A program made the position numbers and the translations under genes. From Bacteroides pyogenes_A (GTDB lineage Bacteria > Bacteroidota > Bacteroidia > Bacteroidales > Bacteroidaceae), in assembly GCF_048595595.1 (NCBI RefSeq), contig NZ_CP184347.1: 64,000 nucleotides of DNA; one strand, written 5' to 3'. A model generated the notes under the pieces. That model was not told the DNA's origin. It was given only the letters and a program-made list of their open reading frames with translations, and made no database searches. The first letter of the stretch is position 1; the number at the start of each line of letters is the position of its first letter. This document shows positions 16,834-26,236 of the stretch, piece by piece.

Positions 16834-17628
16834 ATGACTAAATATCTCACAATATTTTTATTATTACTCTCAATTACATCTTGCAAAAGAGGTAAACGCG
16901 TTCAACCTGTCGAACATCCGGAAGATATGAGGGCCAAAGAGCTTCTGCAGGGAATCTGGTTGGATGATGAAACAGATACTCCGTTGATGTATATTAAAGG
17001 AGATACGATTTATTACGCAGACTCTCAAAGCGCTCCGATTGCTTTTAAAATCATACGCGATACTCTTTATACTTATGGTAGCGATACGACTTATTATAAA
17101 ATCGACAGGCAAGCGGAACACATATTTTGGTTCCATTCGATAGCTGACAATGTGGTAAAGCTACACAAATCGGACGATGTAAACGACTCGTTGTCATTTG
17201 TCCATAAAAAAGTAGTGATACCTACTTATACCGAAGTTACAAAAAGAGATAGCGTGGTGACTTACGATGGGGTGCGTTACCGGGCGTATGTTTATATCAA
17301 TCCTTCTACGCATAAAGTTATCAAAACCACCTATTCGGAAGAAGGTATCAGTATGGAGAATATATATTACGACAACATAATGCACATTTGTGTATACGAA
17401 GGCAAGAAAAGTTTGTTTGCCAGTGATATTACGAAACAAATGTTTGAAAAAGTTGTGCCGGCGGATTTCTTGAGTCAGAGTATTTTATCTGATATTAAAT
17501 TTATCAAAGTAAACCGGAACGGTTTTCATTATCAAGCGATATTGTCTATTCCCGAAAGTTCTATTTATTCTCTGGCCCATTTAATCGTTACTTTTGACGG
17601 AACATTCAATATTGTTCCGGCTAAATAA
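16834..17628 (+). CDS. Putative lipoprotein, probable DUF4738 family
   Basis: A 264-residue protein starting at the ATG at 16834 (MTKYLTIFLLLL), which gives a proper lipoprotein signal with the lipobox ITSC, so the mature protein would begin at Cys about 18 and be lipid-anchored. A GTG at 16807 would only add an unlikely N-terminal stretch. Segments such as LLQGIWLDDETDTPLMYIKGDTIYY resemble Bacteroides proteins annotated DUF4738; I am not certain. Function unknown. It follows ugd after 35 bases and is convergent with the helicase gene. Confidence 0.6.
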   Translation: MTKYLTIFLLLLSITSCKRGKRVQPVEHPEDMRAKELLQGIWLDDETDTPLMYIKGDTIYYADSQSAPIAFKIIRDTLYTYGSDTTYYKIDRQAEHIFWFHSIADNVVKLHKSDDVNDSLSFVHKKVVIPTYTEVTKRDSVVTYDGVRYRAYVYINPSTHKVIKTTYSEEGISMENIYYDNIMHICVYEGKKSLFASDITKQMFEKVVPADFLSQSILSDIKFIKVNRNGFHYQAILSIPESSIYSLAHLIVTFDGTFNIVPAK

Positions 17629-17643
17629 TTTCTCTGTTTTTTA

Positions 17644-18891
17644 TTACTTTTTATCGGAAGAGACCTGATTGTTCCTTTTTCCGTTCGGCCTTTTCCCTTT
17701 GGCTCTCTTTTTCGAAGCATGGTTGTTTCGTCTTGACCGCGGCTTATATTCGGGAGCTTCACCTAATTCTTCGGGAAGAGGTATTTTATAAATGTCTCTG
17801 CCGAGGAAGTTTTCGATATATTTAAAATTCGACTGCTCTTTTTCGCTGATAAATGTGATGGCAACTCCATCGTTGTTGGCACGTGCCGTACGTCCGATCC
17901 GATGCACATAATCCTCGCTGTCATGAGGAACGTCGAAGTTGATAACCAGACGAATGTCATCTATATCGATACCTCGTGCCACGATATCCGTTGCTATTAA
18001 AATATTGACTCTTCCTGCTTTAAAATCTCGCATTACGGCTTCCCGCTGAGCCTGCTCCAAGTCTGAATGCATTTCCCCTACATTCAGTTTTATCATCTTC
18101 AGTGCCTTTGTTACTTCTTTCACTTTTATCTTCGAAGAAGCGAAGATAATGACACGTTCCGGAACCTCGTCGGTGAAGAGTGTACGTATGATTCCTAACT
18201 TTTGATTCTCGTAACATACATAAGCCGCTTGGATGATTTTGTCCGCCGGTTTCGAAACCGCCAGTTTTATTTCAGCGGGATCACGTAAAATGGTTTTGGC
18301 CAATTGCTGAATCTTTGCCGGCATCGTTGCTGAAAACATAATGGTTTGCCGCTCTTTCGGGAGGAATTTCACGATTTGCATAATGTCTTCATAAAATCCC
18401 ATGTCGAGCATCCGGTCTGCTTCATCCAATATGAAATATGAGACTTTTGACAGATCGACATAACCTAAGTTTAAATGGGCAATCAGTCGTCCGGGAGTGG
18501 CGATAACTACATCTGCTCCTAATGTTAATCCTTTCTTTTGCTGTTCGAAAAGTATTCCGTCATTTCCTCCGTATACCGCAACGCTCGATATCGGCATGAA
18601 GTACGAAAAGCCTTCCATCTGCTGGTCGATTTGTTGCGCGAGTTCCCGTGTCGGCGACATGACTATGCAGTTTATCGCATCTTCCGGATGCTTTCCTTCA
18701 GATAATTTATTTAGTATGGGCAGTAGAAATGCGGCTGTTTTACCGGTGCCGGTTTGGGCTACTGCTATCAGATCTTTCCCTTGAAGGATTAATGGAATAG
18801 CTTGTTCTTGAATGGGAGTACATTGGTCAAACCTCATCGCATCGAGTGCTTCGAGAACGTTATCATTCAGCTGTAGTTCGGAAAACTTCAT
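17644..18891 (-). CDS. DEAD-box RNA helicase, RhlE-like
   Basis: ATP-dependent RNA helicase of about 415 residues, acting in RNA or ribosome processing in the cytoplasm. The motifs appear in order: Q motif (FDQCTPIQEQAIP), I (AQTGTGKT), Ia (PTRELAQQ), Ib (TPGR), II (DEAD), III (SAT in MFSATMP), V (ATDIVARGID) and VI (HRIGRTAR). The C-terminal tail after about residue 378 is strongly basic (RSRRNNHASKKRAKGK), typical of RhlE-type RNA-binding tails. RhlE against other DEAD families cannot be settled from motifs alone. Confidence 0.93.
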   Translation of the reverse strand: MKFSELQLNDNVLEALDAMRFDQCTPIQEQAIPLILQGKDLIAVAQTGTGKTAAFLLPILNKLSEGKHPEDAINCIVMSPTRELAQQIDQQMEGFSYFMPISSVAVYGGNDGILFEQQKKGLTLGADVVIATPGRLIAHLNLGYVDLSKVSYFILDEADRMLDMGFYEDIMQIVKFLPKERQTIMFSATMPAKIQQLAKTILRDPAEIKLAVSKPADKIIQAAYVCYENQKLGIIRTLFTDEVPERVIIFASSKIKVKEVTKALKMIKLNVGEMHSDLEQAQREAVMRDFKAGRVNILIATDIVARGIDIDDIRLVINFDVPHDSEDYVHRIGRTARANNDGVAITFISEKEQSNFKYIENFLGRDIYKIPLPEELGEAPEYKPRSRRNNHASKKRAKGKRPNGKRNNQVSSDKK

Positions 18892-18949
18892 TACTTTAGT
18901 TTTTATTTATTTTGAGCAAACGTGAAATATGCTTTGACAGTGTTTAATA

Positions 18950-20179
18950 TTACATGTTCAGGTAAGAGTCTTTAAATCCTAAAAAATAAAGCACTCCGTC
19001 GATGCCGATGGTGTTGATGGATTGCTTGGCATTGGCAACAACTTTCGGTTTGGCATGAAAGGCAATGCCCAGTCCGGCTATTCCCAGCATCGGCAAGTCG
19101 TTGGCACCATCGCCTACGGCAATTGTCTGGGCAATATCCACTTTCTCCACTTGTGCTATCAGCCGGAGAAGTTCGGCTTTGCGTTTGCCGTCTACTATAT
19201 CTCCCAGATGCTTGCCGGTAAGTCTTCCGTCTATTATTTCCAGCTCGTTGGCGTATACATAGTCAATGCCGTATTTTTTTTGCAGATACTGCCCGAAATA
19301 TGTGAAACCTCCCGAAAGAATCGCAATCTTGTAACCGTATTTTTTCAGAACATCCATCAGTCGGTCTACTCCTTCGGTGATGGGGAGCTTTTCGGCAATA
19401 TCCTGCATTACCGATTCGTCCAGTCCTTTCAATAAGGCCACACGACGTGTAAAACTCTCTGTAAAATCAATTTCTCCGCGCATGGCACTTTCTGTAATTG
19501 CCTTTACTTCGTCACCCACACCTGCGCGCATAGCCAACTCATCAATTACTTCGGTCTCTATCAGTGTGGAGTCCATATCAAAGCAGATGAGACGACGCAT
19601 ACGACGATACATATTGTCTTGCTGAAATGAGAAATCCATAGCCAGATCACTGGAAAGTTCCATTAACTGTTCCTGCATGGCAATTCGGTCTTTGGGGGTG
19701 CCTCGTACAGAAAGCTCGATGCAGGCACGCGTTTGTGTATCCGTCTGACTTTCATCCAAAGGGATTCGTCCCGTTAAACGCTTGATAGCATCGATATTCA
19801 AGCCTTGTTCGGACAGGATGCGTGTGGCTGCCGATATCTGGCGGGCCGTAAGCTTGCGTCCGAGTATCGTCAGGATGTATCGATTCTTTCCTTGCATTCC
19901 CACCCAGTTCTCGTATTGCTCGGTTGTAATCGGTTCAAACCGTATGGAAACTCCCAGAGATGAAGCTTTGAATAATAATTCTTTCATGATGAATCCGGAA
20001 TCTTTTTCTTCGCTTCTGCAAAGGATACCCAACGACAAAGTATTGTGTATGTCGGCCTGACCGATATCAAGAATCGTGGCATCGTATTTGGCCAGAATCT
20101 CGGTCACGGAGGCGGTAAGTCCCGGACGATCTTCGCCGGTAACTCTGATCAAAATCAGTTCGGTATTTGACGACTGCAT
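18950..20179 (-). CDS. serB: Phosphoserine phosphatase with N-terminal ACT domains
   Basis: Last step of serine synthesis, hydrolysing phosphoserine. Residues 1-185 hold two ACT-like regulatory segments (ILIRVTGEDRPGLTASVTEILAKY, then YILTILGRKLTARQISAATRIL). The HAD phosphatase follows with the nucleophile motif DMDSTLIETEVIDELA, the ILSGGFTYFG segment and VGDGANDLPML. At 409 residues it is the long ACT-SerB form found in Bacteroidetes and actinobacteria; ACT domains usually bind amino acids, here probably serine. It is separated from the helicase by 58 bases and probably has its own start signals. Confidence 0.94.
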   Translation of the reverse strand: MQSSNTELILIRVTGEDRPGLTASVTEILAKYDATILDIGQADIHNTLSLGILCRSEEKDSGFIMKELLFKASSLGVSIRFEPITTEQYENWVGMQGKNRYILTILGRKLTARQISAATRILSEQGLNIDAIKRLTGRIPLDESQTDTQTRACIELSVRGTPKDRIAMQEQLMELSSDLAMDFSFQQDNMYRRMRRLICFDMDSTLIETEVIDELAMRAGVGDEVKAITESAMRGEIDFTESFTRRVALLKGLDESVMQDIAEKLPITEGVDRLMDVLKKYGYKIAILSGGFTYFGQYLQKKYGIDYVYANELEIIDGRLTGKHLGDIVDGKRKAELLRLIAQVEKVDIAQTIAVGDGANDLPMLGIAGLGIAFHAKPKVVANAKQSINTIGIDGVLYFLGFKDSYLNM

Positions 20180-20279
20180 AAAAATAGGCTTTTATCTTGC
20201 AAAAGTAGGGAAAAAACTTTGGTTTTATGCTAAATAACATGAAAAAAACAGGTCAGAAAATAAGAATTTTACTTGTATT

Positions 20280-20312
20280 TTTGGAAGTTTGTTTGATTAT
20301 TGTTTACCTTTG
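20280..20312 (+). promoter_or_regulatory. Promoter of the thioredoxin-like protein gene
   Basis: TTTG at 20280-20283, a 21-base spacer and TACCTTTG at 20305-20312 give a full Bacteroidales promoter. Transcription would start near 20319, leaving a leader of about 125 bases before the ATG at 20445. Confidence 0.7.
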
Positions 20313-20332
20313 CATCCGGTTTCAAAAAATAA

Positions 20333-20417
20333 AGGTACTGATAGTCAGCGGATTTCTATCTGCCAGTGCCTGAAAAAGAAATGTTTCGGGAAGAAACCAC
20401 TGTTTGAGGACAGTCCC
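20333..20417 (+). promoter_or_regulatory. Candidate structured 5' leader
   Basis: Downstream of the promoter the leader can fold. AGGTACTG near 20333 pairs with CAGTGCCT ending near 20373 with an inner GATAG/CTATC stem. A second element around 20383-20414 has GTTTC/GAAAC and ACTGT/ACAGT arms. This may be a regulatory leader or stability element. No known riboswitch consensus is recognised. Confidence 0.35.
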
Positions 20418-20444
20418 GGATAGTATTAACCAAAACCGAATTAC

Positions 20445-20948
20445 ATGAGACATGTAAAATGGATTTTTGTTGTATTACTAATTTGTTCCTTGACCGCTTT
20501 CGTTGAGAAAGACAAACCCGCCGGAGGTTTGAATGAGGGTGATGTAGCCCCTGATTTTAGAATCGAATCTACATTGGATACGCAGCCTGCATTTCAGTTA
20601 GGCGAATTGAAAGGCCGATACGTATTGCTTAGTTTTTGGGCGAGTTACGACGCGCATTCCCGGATGCAAAACGTAAGTTTGAGCAATGTGCTTCGTTCTT
20701 CCCGCAATGTGAAACTGGTTTCTATTTCGTTCGATGAGTTTCGTTCGATTTTTAAGGAAACAGTTCGTAAGGACCAAATAGTTACGCCGACTTGTTTCGT
20801 AGAAACTCAGGGCGAGAACTCGAGGCTATTTAGAAATTATAGTTTGAAAAGAGGGTTCACTAACTATTTATTGGATGGAAATGGTGTGATTATTGCCAAA
20901 AACATCTCTGCTGCAGACCTTTCTGCTTACGTAAAAGAGATCGGTTGA
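20445..20948 (+). CDS. Thioredoxin-like fold protein lacking the catalytic cysteines
   Basis: A 167-residue protein with an N-terminal hydrophobic signal (residues 5-19) and a TlpA/AhpC-type fold: GDVAPDFRIESTLD, LGELKGRYVLLSFWASYDAHSRMQN, LVSISFDEF, TPTCFVETQGENS and NYLLDGNGVIIAKN. Where redox-active relatives have WCxxC after FWA, this protein reads SYDAHS, so the usual disulfide exchange is impossible. It is probably exported to the periplasm and may bind a partner or sense something instead. It stands alone behind its own promoter and structured leader, and a strong terminator follows at 21047-21083. Confidence 0.8.
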   Translation: MRHVKWIFVVLLICSLTAFVEKDKPAGGLNEGDVAPDFRIESTLDTQPAFQLGELKGRYVLLSFWASYDAHSRMQNVSLSNVLRSSRNVKLVSISFDEFRSIFKETVRKDQIVTPTCFVETQGENSRLFRNYSLKRGFTNYLLDGNGVIIAKNISAADLSAYVKEIG

Positions 20949-21046
20949 CGGTCTAAGAAAGCTTAAGGAGAGAGGGAATTCTCAAAATCTGCCGTTTTCG
21001 GCTGATATAGAGAACAGACAAAAGAGGAAATGGATACAACAAAAAG

Positions 21047-21083
21047 TTCCGCTTGTGCTTGCCGTCGGCAGGAACAAGCGGAA
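21047..21083 (+). terminator. Rho-independent terminator after the thioredoxin-like gene
   Basis: TTCCGCTTGT (21047-21056) pairs with ACAAGCGGAA (21074-21083), with an inner TGCCG/CGGCA stem, followed by TTTCTATTTATT. The remaining bases of the 20949-21380 gap hold only small weak hairpins, such as CCTAAG/CTTAGG at about 21217-21236, and no gene. Confidence 0.7.
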
Positions 21084-21380
21084 TTTCTATTTATTGGGCA
21101 TACAAAAAATCGGATATTTGTAATTTTTATGCAACTTTATTGCCGTTCCGGTGAAGTAAAGTATCTGAGGAAACTATTTCAAATAGCCGGAGATTTACGG
21201 AACGAAATAGTCTTTTCCTAAGCGGACTTTCTTAGGCAAACGTGAGACCTTTTTTAGAGAAAAAGATTTTTCGGTATAAGACCCGGATATGGGGTACTTT
21301 CCTGAAAAGAAAAATCTGTTATTGCATAATTGTTTGCAGATTTAAACCTGAGATGAAAAACGGATGAATGCCGTGTGTTA

Positions 21381-22478
21381 TTATTGGGGAGCATGCTTGT
21401 ATAGAAAGAATGCAATACCTGCATACAGGAGGTTGGGAATCCAAACAGCAATAACAGGGGGAACATTTCCATTCACGGCAAATGTGGAAGAAATGGTTTG
21501 AAACAGAATATAAGAAAAGCTCAGGCCAAGACCAATACCCAGATGGAGCCCCATTCCGCCTTTCATCTTTCGTGAAGAGAGAGAGACTCCGATTATGGTC
21601 AGAATGAACGATGCAAACGACATCGCTATCCGCTTGTGATATTCTATTTCAAACTCTTTGATATTGGCAAACCCTCTTTTCTTCTGTTTGTCTATGTATT
21701 CACTCAATTGCGGACTGGTCATCATCTCTTGTTGATTCTTCATAATCAAGAAATCCGAAGGATCCATATTGATCAGAGAGTCTATACGGTCACCTTTAGA
21801 AATTTTTTCTTTCAGTCCGTCGAGCTCACGGATCATGTAATCATGAATCGTCCATTTATTTATGGCGGTAGTATCGTATGTGATGCGACGTGCCGTCAAA
21901 TGAGACACAAGTTTCTTGTCGACAAACTTATCGAGTGAGAATCGATTGCCTGTTTTCATGGCGTCATTGTAACTGTCGATATACGCTATGACACCATTGT
22001 CTACTTCCAGTTGCACATTATGCGCCATGTTTTTTTTCTTCGGCTTTATATATTTGTCTTCGAAGTTCAGCCTTGTGACGCTCCCTCGCGGAATGATGTA
22101 TGCACTTAGCAGAAATGTGCTCAGGGCGATGACGCTTGCCGAAATCATATAGGGACGCATCATCCGCTTGAAACTCATACCCGTAGAGAACATGGCGATG
22201 ATCTCGGAATTTTCCGCCAATTTAGAGGTGAAAAAAATTACTGCAATAAATACAAACAGCGGGCTGAAAAGATTGGAGAAGTAAGGGATAAAGTTCATGT
22301 AATATTCAAAGATGATTTTCCCCCAAGGGGCTTCATGCTCCATCAACTTATCCATTTTCTCGTTAAAGTCGAACACTACGGCAATGGATATAATCAGCGC
22401 GATAGCAAAAACGTATGTCCCCAAGAATTTCTTGATGATATACCAATCCAGCCGCTTTATGAATCGATTGCTTTTCAT
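21381..22478 (-). CDS. LptF/LptG family (YjgP/YjgQ) permease
   Basis: A 365-residue inner-membrane protein of the family that extracts LPS from the membrane and passes it to the Lpt bridge. The N-terminal LDWYIIKKFLGTYVFAIALIISIAVVFDF is the family's first helix. Two to three more helices follow at about 60-125. A soluble periplasmic domain lies at about 130-270, and three C-terminal helices end in FFLYKHAPQ. Topology and length fit LptF or LptG, but which one cannot be told. Its start lies three bases after the end of tgt, and lon overlaps tgt, so lon-tgt-lptF/G are probably one unit. Confidence 0.85.
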   Translation of the reverse strand: MKSNRFIKRLDWYIIKKFLGTYVFAIALIISIAVVFDFNEKMDKLMEHEAPWGKIIFEYYMNFIPYFSNLFSPLFVFIAVIFFTSKLAENSEIIAMFSTGMSFKRMMRPYMISASVIALSTFLLSAYIIPRGSVTRLNFEDKYIKPKKKNMAHNVQLEVDNGVIAYIDSYNDAMKTGNRFSLDKFVDKKLVSHLTARRITYDTTAINKWTIHDYMIRELDGLKEKISKGDRIDSLINMDPSDFLIMKNQQEMMTSPQLSEYIDKQKKRGFANIKEFEIEYHKRIAMSFASFILTIIGVSLSSRKMKGGMGLHLGIGLGLSFSYILFQTISSTFAVNGNVPPVIAVWIPNLLYAGIAFFLYKHAPQ

Positions 22479-22481
22479 TAT

Positions 22482-23612
22482 TTACAGTCTTGTTGACACT
22501 TTGTTTACCATCATCGGTTTCCATGTAGAAAAATCACCGGCAATGATATGCTTGCGGGCCTCACCCGCCAGCCATAAATAAAATGCGAGATTATGTATGG
22601 AAGCGATCTGCATCGCCAACAGTTCCTGTGCATGGAAGAGGTGGCGAAGATAGGCTTTGCTGTATAGGGTGTCTACCACGGATGCACCGTCTGCCTCGAT
22701 AGGAGAGAAGTCTGTTTCCCATTTTTTATTTCTCATGTTGATGATCCCGTCTTTGGTAAACAGCATGCCGTTTCGTCCGTTGCGTGTAGGCATTACGCAG
22801 TCGAACATGTCTACTCCGCGTTCAATGCTTTCGAGAATATTGACCGGTGTGCCTACGCCCATCAAATAGCGGGGCTTATCTTTAGGCAGAATGCCGTTGA
22901 CAAGTTCAATCATTTCGTACATTTTATCTACCGGTTCGCCTACTGCCAACCCGCCAATGGCGTTCCCGTCGGCCTCTTTTGACGCAATGAATTCTGCCGA
23001 CTGCTTGCGCAAATCGGGGTATACGCATCCCTGAACGATAGGGAACAACGATTGGTGATAGCCATACTTCGGTTCCGTTTCATTAAATCGTTGGATACAA
23101 CGGTCGAGCCACCGGTGTGTCAGTCCCAATGACTTCTTGGCATATTCGTAATCAGAGTCTCCGGGAGGGCATTCGTCGAAAGCCATCATAATGTCCGCTC
23201 CGATGGTGCGTTCTATGTCCATTACCTTCTCGGGCGTAAACACGTGTTTGCTACCATCGATGTGCGAACGGAACTCGGCACCTTCTTCACGCAGTTTGCG
23301 GATGCCTGCCAATGAAAACACCTGAAACCCTCCGCTATCCGTCAGCATAGGGAGGTCGAAGCCATTGAAACGGTGCAAACCGCCTGCTTTTTCAATCACA
23401 TCTAACCCCGGACGAAGATATAAATGGTAAGTATTTCCTAAAATAATCTGAGCTTTGATGTCTTCTTTCAGCTCGGTTAAATGTACTCCCTTTACACTCC
23501 CCAATGTTCCCACCGGCATAAAAATAGGGGTTTGTATCTCTCCGTGGTCGGTTGTTATAAGACCTGCGCGAGCATTGCTTTTTGCATCTGTATATTGTAG
23601 TTCGAAGGTCAT
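22482..23612 (-). CDS. tgt: tRNA-guanine transglycosylase lacking the usual zinc ligands
   Basis: Exchanges the guanine at position 34 of GUN-anticodon tRNAs for preQ1 or queuine. The substrate pocket has DSGGFQVFSL (general acid/base Asp), AFDECPPGD and MGVGTPVNILESIERGVDMFDCVMPTRNGRNG, with the nucleophilic Asp in FDCV. At 376 residues it is full length. The C-terminal zinc motif CxCxxC...H is not intact: the aligned stretch reads DGASVVDTLYSKAYLRHLF, and no cysteine follows about residue 270, though the later H in SIHNLAFYL remains. Its first codons overlap the end of lon by four bases. Confidence 0.93.
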   Translation of the reverse strand: MTFELQYTDAKSNARAGLITTDHGEIQTPIFMPVGTLGSVKGVHLTELKEDIKAQIILGNTYHLYLRPGLDVIEKAGGLHRFNGFDLPMLTDSGGFQVFSLAGIRKLREEGAEFRSHIDGSKHVFTPEKVMDIERTIGADIMMAFDECPPGDSDYEYAKKSLGLTHRWLDRCIQRFNETEPKYGYHQSLFPIVQGCVYPDLRKQSAEFIASKEADGNAIGGLAVGEPVDKMYEMIELVNGILPKDKPRYLMGVGTPVNILESIERGVDMFDCVMPTRNGRNGMLFTKDGIINMRNKKWETDFSPIEADGASVVDTLYSKAYLRHLFHAQELLAMQIASIHNLAFYLWLAGEARKHIIAGDFSTWKPMMVNKVSTRL

Positions 23613-26074
23613 TCTTTCGCGGCTTTCTTTATGGATAAATCGATCGCGTCCACCACTTTCTCTTTGGTTAGCGCAATGGCAAAAACTTCTTTTATATCGT
23701 TTACGTAATGGAAAGTCAGCCCTTTCAGGTAAAGTTCCTCAATCTCATCTATATTCTTTTTATTCTCTGCGCTCATAATGATTTCCTTAATGCCCGCCCG
23801 TTTGGCTGCCAGAATCTTTTCTTTGATACCGCCCACCGGAAGAACCTTGCCTCTTAAGGTGATTTCACCGGTCATGGCAAGATTCGCCTTCACTTTTCGC
23901 TGCGTAAGGGCAGAAGCCAGCGAAGTTGCCATTGTGATTCCCGCCGACGGGCCGTCTTTAGGAATAGCGCCTTCGGGTACATGAATGTGAACATTCCAAT
24001 TTTCAAAGATTGCTTCATCCAATCCTAAAATGGAAGCGTGCGCCTTAATGTATTCAAGCGCCAGCATCGCCGATTCCTTCATCACGTCTCCCAGATTTCC
24101 GGTTAGTGTAAGGCGTTCGCCTTTTCCACGGCTTAAGCTGGTTTCTACAAACAGAATTTCGCCACCTACGGCTGTCCAAGCCAATCCGGTCACCACGCCG
24201 GCATACTTGTTTCCTTGATACTTGTCTCTCGTATATTCCGGCGCGCCTAAAATGCCATATAAGTCGGAAGGCTTTATTTCCGATTTGGCGAAATAATTAT
24301 CAGTCGCATATTGGCGTGCCGCCTTACGCAGGATTTTTCCTATTTTCTTTTCCAATCCGCGTACACCGCTTTCACGTGTGTATGATTCGATGATAACTTC
24401 GAGCGTGTTTTTCGGGATTTTGATATCCGTTTTCTTTAGTCCGTTAGCTTCCAATTCTTTCGGAACCAAATGCCTGCGGGCGATCTCAATTTTCTCTTCA
24501 GTGATATAGCCGCTTACTTCAATCAACTCCATACGGTCGAGCAGAGGGGCGGGAATCGTATTCAGGTTATTGGCTGTAGCAATAAACAGTACCTTGGAAA
24601 GATCGTAATCCACATCCAGGAAATTGTCATGGAAAGCCGTATTCTGTTCAGGGTCGAGTACCTCCAATAATGCCGATGACGGATCGCCTTGTCGGTCTGA
24701 GGTCACTTTATCTATTTCATCCAGAATAAACACGGGATTGGACGAGCCTGCCTTTATGAGGCTTTTGATAATCCGTCCCGGCATCGCGCCTATATATGTT
24801 TTGCGATGCCCTCGGATTTCGGCTTCATCGTGCACGCCTCCCAAAGACATGCGTACGTATTTCCGCTTCAGTGCTGCCGCAATAGACTTGCCAAGTGAGG
24901 TTTTACCTACACCCGGGGGGCCGTACAAGCAAATAATCGGCGATTTCATATCACCTTTCAGTTTAAGCACAGCCAGATGTTCCAGGATACGTTCTTTTAC
25001 ATTTTCCAGTCCATAATGGTCTTTGTTCAATGTTTTTTCAGCGTTTTTCAGATTCAGATTGTCCGTAGTGTAAACTCCCCATGGCAAATTCAGCATTGTT
25101 TGCAGATAGTTCAGTTGCACGCTGTAGTCAGGCGATTGCGGATGTGTGCGCTCAAGCTTGGCAAGCTCTTTAAGGAAAGTTGCTTTTACTTCGGCATTCC
25201 ATTTCATTTTTTCCGCTTTTGCGCGCATCTCCTCAATTTCCTGCTCCTGTCCGCTTCCTCCCAATTCATCCTGAATGGTCTTTATCTGTTGCTGCAAGAA
25301 GTATTCCCGTTGCTGTTGGTCGATATCTTCACGCGCTCTCATCTGGATTGATGCTTTAATCTCCGCCAACTGTACTTCACGATTCAAAATTTCCAGTAAA
25401 TGGTAAGTACGCTCTCTTAAAGAGTTAATGCTCAGCAACTCCATTTTTTCGTCTTTCTTGAACGGCATATTGGAGCAGATGAAGTTGATGAGGAACATTG
25501 AGTTTGTAATGTTCTTTATGGCAAAAGCCGAGTCTTGGTGCAATGTGTCAGACGACTTGATGAAACGTATCGTCAAATCCTTGCATGCTTCTACCAGTGC
25601 CTGAAACTCTTTGTCATCCTTGTCGGGAGCTTCTTCTTCCAAGAGTTCGATTTCGCCTTTCAGGTAAGGGGAATTCTCGGTGATGCTTTTCAAATGCAAG
25701 CGCTTTCTCCCTTGGAGAATGACTGTTGTCGTTTGATCGGGCATTTCCAATACACGCACAATGCGTCCTACTGTACCTATATGATGCAGGTCTTCCATTT
25801 TAGGATCTTCTATTTGTACGGCCCGTTGACATACCACTGCAATGTCTTTTTGTCCTTTTTCGGCATCATGTACCAGTTTCAAAGAAGATTTCCGTCCTAC
25901 GGATATGGGTAAGAAAACTCCCGGAAACAAAACCATGTTGCGAAGAGGAAGAACCGGAAGAATTTCGCCGGAATTTATATTCACATCAAACGCATGCTCC
26001 TCATTTCCTTCGAAGTCCGCAATGAGCGAAAATGCATTATCGCCGCTGTCTTCCAATAAGTATTTTTCTTTCAT
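23609..26074 (-). CDS. lon: ATP-dependent protease Lon
   Basis: Cytoplasmic AAA+ serine protease that degrades misfolded and regulatory proteins. The N-terminal substrate domain starts with LPVLPLRNMVLFPGVFLPISVG. The AAA+ module has Walker A GPPGVGKTSLGKS and VFILDEIDKV. The protease domain carries the Ser-Lys pair: PKDGPSAGITMAT holds the serine and VGGIKEKILAAKRAG the lysine. At 821 residues the length is normal. It heads a unit with tgt and the LptF/G-type permease. A -7 box lies about 50 bases upstream. Confidence 0.98.
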   Translation of the reverse strand: MKEKYLLEDSGDNAFSLIADFEGNEEHAFDVNINSGEILPVLPLRNMVLFPGVFLPISVGRKSSLKLVHDAEKGQKDIAVVCQRAVQIEDPKMEDLHHIGTVGRIVRVLEMPDQTTTVILQGRKRLHLKSITENSPYLKGEIELLEEEAPDKDDKEFQALVEACKDLTIRFIKSSDTLHQDSAFAIKNITNSMFLINFICSNMPFKKDEKMELLSINSLRERTYHLLEILNREVQLAEIKASIQMRAREDIDQQQREYFLQQQIKTIQDELGGSGQEQEIEEMRAKAEKMKWNAEVKATFLKELAKLERTHPQSPDYSVQLNYLQTMLNLPWGVYTTDNLNLKNAEKTLNKDHYGLENVKERILEHLAVLKLKGDMKSPIICLYGPPGVGKTSLGKSIAAALKRKYVRMSLGGVHDEAEIRGHRKTYIGAMPGRIIKSLIKAGSSNPVFILDEIDKVTSDRQGDPSSALLEVLDPEQNTAFHDNFLDVDYDLSKVLFIATANNLNTIPAPLLDRMELIEVSGYITEEKIEIARRHLVPKELEANGLKKTDIKIPKNTLEVIIESYTRESGVRGLEKKIGKILRKAARQYATDNYFAKSEIKPSDLYGILGAPEYTRDKYQGNKYAGVVTGLAWTAVGGEILFVETSLSRGKGERLTLTGNLGDVMKESAMLALEYIKAHASILGLDEAIFENWNVHIHVPEGAIPKDGPSAGITMATSLASALTQRKVKANLAMTGEITLRGKVLPVGGIKEKILAAKRAGIKEIIMSAENKKNIDEIEELYLKGLTFHYVNDIKEVFAIALTKEKVVDAIDLSIKKAAKE

Positions 26075-26123
26075 TTGTTCGTTTTAATTAAAGTTTATGC
26101 TATAAATACGCATAAATCGGCTG

Positions 26124-26131
26124 CAAAGTTA
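26124..26131 (-). promoter_or_regulatory. -7 box for the lon-tgt-lptF/G unit
   Basis: TAACTTTG on the minus strand, followed by GCAGCC, a common start context in Bacteroides. No clear -33 element; no heat-shock inverted repeat is seen nearby. Confidence 0.5.
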
Positions 26132-26228
26132 GTTTATTCTGTTTAATAATTAAAATGCGTGCGGAATAAAAAGACAAAAACAATGCCAAAATATGAATAG
26201 ACAGCAAATGCTTTTCATAATTATTATT

Positions 26229-26236
26229 TAATTTTG
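26229..26236 (+). promoter_or_regulatory. -7 box for the tRNA methyltransferase gene
   Basis: TAATTTTG followed by CCC, about 80 bases before the ATG at 26315; divergent from the lon box. Confidence 0.4.
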
